A stretch of 64,000 bases of DNA from NCBI GenBank assembly GCA_030847615.1, contig JAUMIR010000002.1:242439809-242503808 (forward strand). Direction: 5' to 3'. The notes below the pieces were generated by a model, which was not told the origin of the DNA, ran no database searches, and saw only the letters and a program-made list of their open reading frames with translations. Within the stretch, counting starts at the first letter, position 1. Each line of letters begins with the position of its first letter. Shown here one piece after another: positions 59,112-64,000 of this stretch. This stretch comes from Gambelia wislizenii (lineage: Eukaryota > Chordata > Lepidosauria > Squamata > Crotaphytidae). A program made the position numbers and the translations under genes.

Positions 59112-59330
59112 TACAGTTGTCCCTTCATATTTACTGGGGTTTGGTTCCAGGACCCCCCATGGATATCAAAATCTGTGAATACTCAAGTCCCATTATATGC
59201 AGTGGCATAGCAAAATGGTGTCCCTTATATAAGATGGCAAAATCAAGGTTTGCTTTTTGGATTATTATTATTTTAAGAATATTTTCAAGCCATGAAAACT
59301 TAAATCCATGGATACAGAGGGACAACTGTA
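59112..59330. mobile_element. Tigger-type MITE
   Basis: The ends TACAGTTGTCCCTTCATATT and AGAGGGACAACTGTA are inverted. The interior GGTTTGGTTCCAGGACCCCC and TGGTGTCCCTTATATAAGAT is shared with the copies at 37.4 and 50.1 kb. Confidence 0.8.
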
Positions 59331-59344
59331 CATGCACACACACA

Positions 59345-59637
59345 CCTGCTTTTTGAAATTTGTTTTTCAACATTCTGCTGTTTCAACAGATCTAACTTAT
59401 AGCCATGTACTGCACTTTTGATCCCTGGTCTCCTCTTTCAACCACACACTGCTTTTTTCTCTCTCAGTCTACTTGGCATGCTGTTTTTTTCCCCTCTCAG
59501 TTGACTTGGCACCATCTAATATTGAGTCTTGCTTTTGCAAGCTTAAAAAAAAAAACTGGGTTCCACTTTTCAACTGATTCCACTTTCTGACACTAAACCA
59601 TCAGATAAGCAGAAGGCTTCCTGTACAGTATTAGAAC
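59345..59637 (-). repeat. Unclassified interspersed repeat, reverse
   Basis: It matches in reverse the repeat at 31360-32025 (GCTGTTTCAACAGATC; TCAGATAAGCAGAAGGCTTC). Confidence 0.5.
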
Positions 59638-59689
59638 TGAGGTCAACTGAAATATTCCCGCACTTCTAAAATTTCACTTTATTGTACAG

Positions 59690-59830
59690 GCATTCCTCAG
59701 TTAACAAAGCCTCTGGCAAAGAAGTCTTTTTTACAAAGCCCCTTTTCTGCCCTTTTCTTCTTTGCCTTCAGTCCAGCTGAAAGTTTTTAGCAGCATCAGC
59801 ATTGGGAGGATGGTGAAGGAAGATTGGACT
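59690..59830. mobile_element. Tigger-like terminus
   Basis: CAGGCATTCCTCAGTTAACA resembles the left end of the element at 49888. The inner part CCATTGGGAGGATGGTGAAG-like phrase matches its right side in reverse. The right end was not found. Confidence 0.45.
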
Positions 59831-60340
59831 GTCAGTGTCAGCTTGTAGCAGAAACCTTCAATATTCAGACCTTCTTTCTTTATTGGAAGAATGAGGATCA
59901 GAGAGCAGATGTTTTGGCCTGATTCCTGATGGGGAGGCTTAAGCTGGAAGGAGTCCACTGTCCATTCCTCATCAGTAGAGCTTTTGAGTCATTCCTTCCC
60001 TGACTAAGCACCTTAAACTAGGAGTGGGCAAAGTGTGGACCTCTGGATGCATGTGCCTCCCCCTGCAAAATCCCCGAGCATTTAATTTTTTCCCACAGGG
60101 TTTTTCACCCTCCAGACAGCCCTCCAAGTACCCCCATAATCCCAGAAGCAAGCTTTTTTAAAAAGGGACAAAAATCAACTGAAATCAAAACTACAAGCAG
60201 CACAATCTCACTTCTGGTTGTGTCAGGCATGTTGGTGCAGCTGGATGGGGGTGGGGTGAACATTTGCTCTCACCTCTTCTGCAGTTGCCCACGCCGCCTT
60301 AAGTCCTTAATGCTGAAGCCCCTCTTCTCTGCTTTTGCAG

Positions 60341-60970
60341 GTCAATGCCCTTGATGGGTACAACCGAACAGCCCTCCACTATGCCGCAGAGAAGGATGAG
60401 ACCTGTGTGGAGATCCTTTTAGAATACGGGGCAAATCCAAACGCCCTGGATGGCAACAAGGACACGCCCCTCCACTGGGCTGCCTTTAAGAACAATGCTG
60501 AATGTGTCCGAACGCTCTTAGAAAGTGGTGCCTTTGTCAATGCTCTGGATTACAACAATGACACCCCCCTGAGCTGGGCAGCGATGAAGGGGAACCTAGA
60601 GAGTGTGAGCATCCTTCTGGAATATGGAGCTGAGGTCCGGGTGGTCAATCTAAAAGGGCAGACCCCAATCTCAAGGCTGGTTGCCCTGCTGGTCAGAGGA
60701 CTTGGGACCGAGAGGGAAGACTCCTGCTTTGACCTCCTCCACCAAGCTGTTGGACACTTTGAATTGCGGAAGAATGGGGCCATGCCCCGCGAAGTCCTGC
60801 GGGATCAGCAGCTGTGTGAAAAGCTGACCACGCTGTGCTCTGCTCCAGGCACCTTAAAGACGCTGTCGCGCTATGCAGTGCGTCACAGTCTGGGGGTGCA
60901 GTTCCTGCCAGATGCGGTAAAGGAACTGCCCTTGCCTGAATCGCTGAAAGAATATGTGCTGCTTAAGTGA
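60341..60970 (+). CDS. ASB8: ASB8 last coding exon (ankyrin repeats 2-4 and SOCS box)
   Basis: It encodes 209 residues and ends in TGA at 60968-60970. Three ankyrin repeats are read: LDGYNRTALHYAAEKDETCV, LDGNKDTPLHWAAFKNNAEC and LDYNNDTPLSWAAMKGNLES, each followed by an LLxxGA helix end. A spacer (ISRLVALLVRGLGTEREDSC) leads to the SOCS box: the Elongin BC box is around TLKTLSRYAVRHSLGVQ, followed by the Cullin-5 box LPLPESLKEYVLL. The acceptor is GCTTTTGCAG. The ORF is intact with no frameshift. Match to vertebrate ASB8 is very high. Confidence 0.97.
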   Translation, partial: VNALDGYNRTALHYAAEKDETCVEILLEYGANPNALDGNKDTPLHWAAFKNNAECVRTLLESGAFVNALDYNNDTPLSWAAMKGNLESVSILLEYGAEVRVVNLKGQTPISRLVALLVRGLGTEREDSCFDLLHQAVGHFELRKNGAMPREVLRDQQLCEKLTTLCSAPGTLKTLSRYAVRHSLGVQFLPDAVKELPLPESLKEYVLLK

Positions 60971-61850
60971 CAGCTGAAAGCTTTGTAGGATTCTGTTAAT
61001 AGTGCAAAGGAGTTGATTTTCTGTGCAGCTGCTTGACTTGGCACTTTGCACTGACTATAGCAGTGACATGGGTAGGTTTTGCAGCTCTGTCTGTAACCTC
61101 AAAGGCAAATGTGAATCCTCCTCGCTCTGCCCTCAGCTTTTCCTTGTGCTCCAATTAGCGTGGGATTCTTTCTCCCCAATGAAGGAGGTTGGAAGATGAT
61201 TCCTCGGCCCTTTGTGGCTGAGAGGCCTCAAAAGGCCACTGCTGTTCAGCTTCTGCAGCAGCTTTCCCCTGAAATCCTACACCTAGTTTCAGTTCTCTGA
61301 TCATTTTTAATAGAAAGAAAGTAGAGGTGTCTTCTCCCAGAGCTGCCTAATGAGCTGGGGTGGGGTCGGGAACTACAGCTGAATTTAGTTATAGGAAAGC
61401 ATTTTAATAATCTGATCACCCTGCTTCTAGCTTTAAGCTCTTAAGAGTTAGCAGGCCTGTCCTGCCATTCTGTTTGCTAGCAGGGCTAAGCCTTTCCAGG
61501 GGTTGCAGTGGCTGGATGGATTTAACCAAAGGAATCTGGAAAGCTGATTAGCACCTGCCCAGATCAGAGGACCCTTCGCTCTTATACTATCTCCTTGTCT
61601 TCCCCATTTACCCACTGAGAGGTGCCAAACTAAGCAAAGCAGGAAGAATTTGTTGTTACTGTACTCTGGTCTGCATGTGCTACAGAATAAAGGGGTAGAG
61701 ACCTGTGGTGGTGGTTTTACATTAGTCTAGTTGAATTGTAAGTGAGCGGGGGAGAAAGCTCACGCTGCAAATAGAAAGCTAATAGCTCACAGTAAGAAGC
61801 CGGTCTAGTTTTTGTGTGTGTAATAAACAGAAAAAGTGTATATGTATATG
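60971..61850 (+). terminator. ASB8: ASB8 3' UTR with two poly(A) signals
   Basis: AATAAA at 61686-61691 and at 61822-61827. The first gives a 3' UTR of about 730 bp. No transposon was recognised before 61840. A TATATG-rich run follows at about 61838-61880. Confidence 0.7.
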
Positions 61851-62120
61851 TATATGTGTATATATATTATATATATATGAGAGAGAATATGAACTGGCAG
61901 TCTCTAAAGTAGTACACCCTATTCCCACCTTATTCTGTTTCATGTTTAGATCCAGCCTTTATTGATGAGGACACAGTTGTCTCAGCCGATCCCTTGAAAG
62001 GAAGTCAGTCAAAGTGGTTGTTTGGAGGCATGGAGATTACAAGGTTCCTCCCCACCTTTAATCTCATTTTTAAAAAAAATCACTAGTGAGACAGCTCTCA
62101 GTATGTGCATTGACTCTATG

Positions 62121-62403
62121 GAGATTTTCAGACCGCGTTTCAGCGTGCCTAGGGCGGGAGGAGCTTTCGGGAGAGGGACGGCGATCTTGCGCAGCAGGGG
62201 TGCATTTTCGGACGCCGTTGTCCCTCTCCCGCCCGTGATTAAAATATGGCGCTGAGGCTTCCAAAGCTTCACGGAAGTGACACGGTTGGTTTCGGGAGAG
62301 GGACAATGGCGTCTGAAAACACCCCCCTGCTGTGCAAGATCGCCGTCCCTCTCCCGAAAGTTCCTCCCGCCTTAGGCACGCTGAAACGCGGTCTGAAAAT
62401 CTC
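62121..62403. mobile_element. Near-perfect palindromic MITE with CTATG duplication
   Basis: Two arms of ~110 bp (GAGATTTTCAGACCGCGTTT and its complement, through GCGTGCCTAGG and GGAGAGGGACGGCGATCTTG) fold into a hairpin around a ~60-bp loop (62235-62295). It is flanked by CTATG at 62116-62120 and 62404-62408. The arms are CpG-rich and little decayed. Confidence 0.8.
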
Positions 62404-62408
62404 CTATG

Positions 62409-63280
62409 TGTTGTACAGTGATAACGCTGTGTGCATTTGATGACTTTAAAGCTAAAGGAGCACATTCTTTAACCTGTGTGGGGTCAGAGCAGTGCTGGGT
62501 GCTTTTCATCAAGCCAAGCAGCGGTGGTTGATAGCCTGCTCAGGTGTTTCCTGGGTTGCTTTCACTCCATGTCAGTGTCCTGATACCGTGCTGATTTTTA
62601 CAAAATTTTCAACAATGTACATGCATATGGGGAAGCGGTATTTTCATACTAATAGTATCATGGGGAAGAAACCTCTGAAAGCTGCAATGTGCATTTCCTC
62701 CCTTCCATCAGGCACAAGTTCCTTAGTATCAAGGGACAACTGTTTTTTCCCCACCCACAACTATAATTGTATTTACTGATAGGCTTCTAAGAGATATTGC
62801 TGTCTTCAGAGTCTCTAGCTGCTGCCTTCATGCCTCTGCCCAAACAAGTCTTAGACCCGAATAGTTAAATTCTTGGTAGTTGCTTCAGTTCTTTCTCCTC
62901 ACCCCCTCCTGATTTAAAGATAGGCATCTCTCTCTCAAAAAGATTATCATCCTTCTCTTGGACTGGAATAAGGGTTGAATAGTCCAAGTAGTGCTGCTTA
63001 GAAACCCAGCTCCCATTTATTGGGGGTTGAGCTGGGGTTTTGATTTCTGAGAACAGAAGATGTTTTGAGAACATCTGGGAATCTTCTACTCTTCTAGCAT
63101 AACTGTTGGTGTCATAGTGCTTCGGTATTCGCAAAGTGAGCCTGGGAGCATGGTATGGTGGAAGGCTTGGATTCAGTGATGTAGGAAGATGGAGATGTAC
63201 GCATTAGGATTGCCTGGAAATTATGTGGGTATAATTATGCCTATTAAACATAGAAACAATCCATGTTCCCAACTGGCCTT
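62409..63280 (+). other. 3' flank of ASB8, nothing recognised
   Basis: No conserved ORF, exon or repeat was identified in this stretch. Confidence 0.4.
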
Positions 63281-63284
63281 CCCC

Positions 63285-63415
63285 AGTTCCAAAACCCTCC
63301 AGATGTTATGGAATGACAGCTCCCATCATCCTCAACCAGCTTGGCTTTTGGCTTTGCTGGCTGAGGTGACAGGAGTTGTAGTCCAACCCATCTAAAGGAT
63401 TCCAGGATGGGGAAG
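63285..63415. mobile_element. Hairpin hAT-like MITE
   Basis: The arms are CCTTCCCCAGTTCCAAAACC and AGGATGGGGAAGGC, with ACAGCTCCCATCATCC and ACAGGAGTTGTAGTCCAACC between. Same family as 7.43 and 12.58 kb. Confidence 0.6.
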
Positions 63416-63904
63416 GCTTTCATAACCTATGGCTCTGATGTTCTGAGGTTTATAAATTTTAAAGAGAGCCATAGTCTGTTATGCGAATGCACAGGCAACT
63501 TTCATGCCATTGTCCTGAATGTCAAAATCTCACAATCCACATTTTCCCTAGAAGAATGACTGATGTTCATTCCTTTCATCCTCCTCTTCTCCTGTAGTCT
63601 CTTCTGTCCCATAGGTTTGAAGGTCTGCCCTAGCAGCTCCTTTGCGAGGAACAAATCACGTTGGAAGCTTTGAGTATTACCCTTTTCCACGAATTTGGTT
63701 GCTATGAGGAAGGTTATTAAGTGAGCAAATTACTTGTGTGGATATTAACAGTTTGTTGATTAAATGTGCTGTGTACTGGACCACATTTATATTGCTTTGT
63801 GTGTTTTCATTGTGTTTCCATAATCTATAACAATGGATTCTTAGGTTTCATGCTAATAATCTCCTCTTGTTTCCTCCTGAAATATCTCTAGCAGACACTA
63901 TAAA

Positions 63905-64000
63905 ATGAGCCATCATGGTGTAGTGGTTTGAGTGTTGGACTATGACTCTGGAGAACAGGGTTCGAATCTCTGCTCGGCAATGGAAGCTAACTGGGTGACC
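63905..64000 (+). repeat. Sauria-type SINE, cut by the window end
   Basis: Head ATGGTGTAGTGGTTTGAGTG, GGGTTCGAATCTC (B box) and CTAACTGGGTGACC at the last bases. Confidence 0.75.

Larger units (their letters stand above)
36930..61850 (+). other. ASB8: ASB8 gene (whole transcribed span)
   Basis: The gene has a noncoding first exon and three coding exons totalling 283 codons plus stop: 39 + 35 + 209. ASB8 is an ankyrin repeat and SOCS box protein; the SOCS box binds Elongin B/C and Cullin-5, so the protein is a substrate receptor of a Cullin-RING E3 ligase. The first intron is about 15 kb, the third about 6.4 kb, both loaded with transposons. The human protein is 288 residues from memory; the difference is mainly a 4-residue N-terminal extension that has no Met codon here. 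Confidence 0.9.

Overview
This window is vertebrate nuclear DNA, most likely from a squamate reptile (lizard or snake). The coding sequence is sparse and split by introns. The repeat content is typical of squamates: 5S-rRNA-headed (5S-Sauria) SINEs, tRNA-derived SINEs, CR1 and L1 LINEs, Penelope-like and DIRS-like retroelements, pogo/Tigger and hAT MITEs and a Helitron. No prokaryotic, organellar or exogenous viral genes were seen. The species was inferred from repeat families only.

Three genes are supported. (1) The 3' five coding exons of PFDN5 (prefoldin subunit 5) lie on the + strand at 3921-9512, with a poly(A) signal at 9830. The exon coding the first ~24 residues lies left of the window. 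(2) The last exon of a seven-finger C2H2 zinc-finger gene lies on the - strand at 11623-12455 and converges on PFDN5; its upstream exons were not found. (3) A complete ASB8 (ankyrin repeat and SOCS box protein 8) lies on the + strand: a CpG-rich promoter and noncoding first exon near 36.9-37.2 kb, coding exons at 52164-52280, 53867-53971 and 60341-60970, and poly(A) signals at 61686 and 61822. It encodes 283 residues.

Layout: 1-9.86 kb is PFDN5, including a GC-AG intron. 9.86-11.0 kb is a short convergent intergenic gap. 11.0-12.5 kb is the zinc-finger last exon and 3' UTR. 12.5-36.9 kb is repeat-rich and holds an orphan CpG-rich block (17.9-19.2 kb) split by a hAT element, a Penelope cluster, and a near full-length CR1 interrupted by another CR1. 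36.9-61.85 kb is ASB8; its 15-kb first intron is a stack of nested transposons. 61.85-64 kb is 3' flank with a near-perfect palindromic MITE and a SINE cut by the window end.

The genes do not form a pathway. PFDN5 is a cytosolic chaperone subunit, ASB8 a Cullin-RING ligase substrate receptor, and the zinc-finger protein a presumed DNA-binding regulator. The most distinctive content is the well-preserved record of nested insertions, many with readable target-site duplications: hAT into a CpG island, L1 and another LINE into a hAT element, MITE into MITE into Tigger, Helitron into MITE, CR1 into CR1 and CR1 into a 5S SINE. No convincing new gene system was found.
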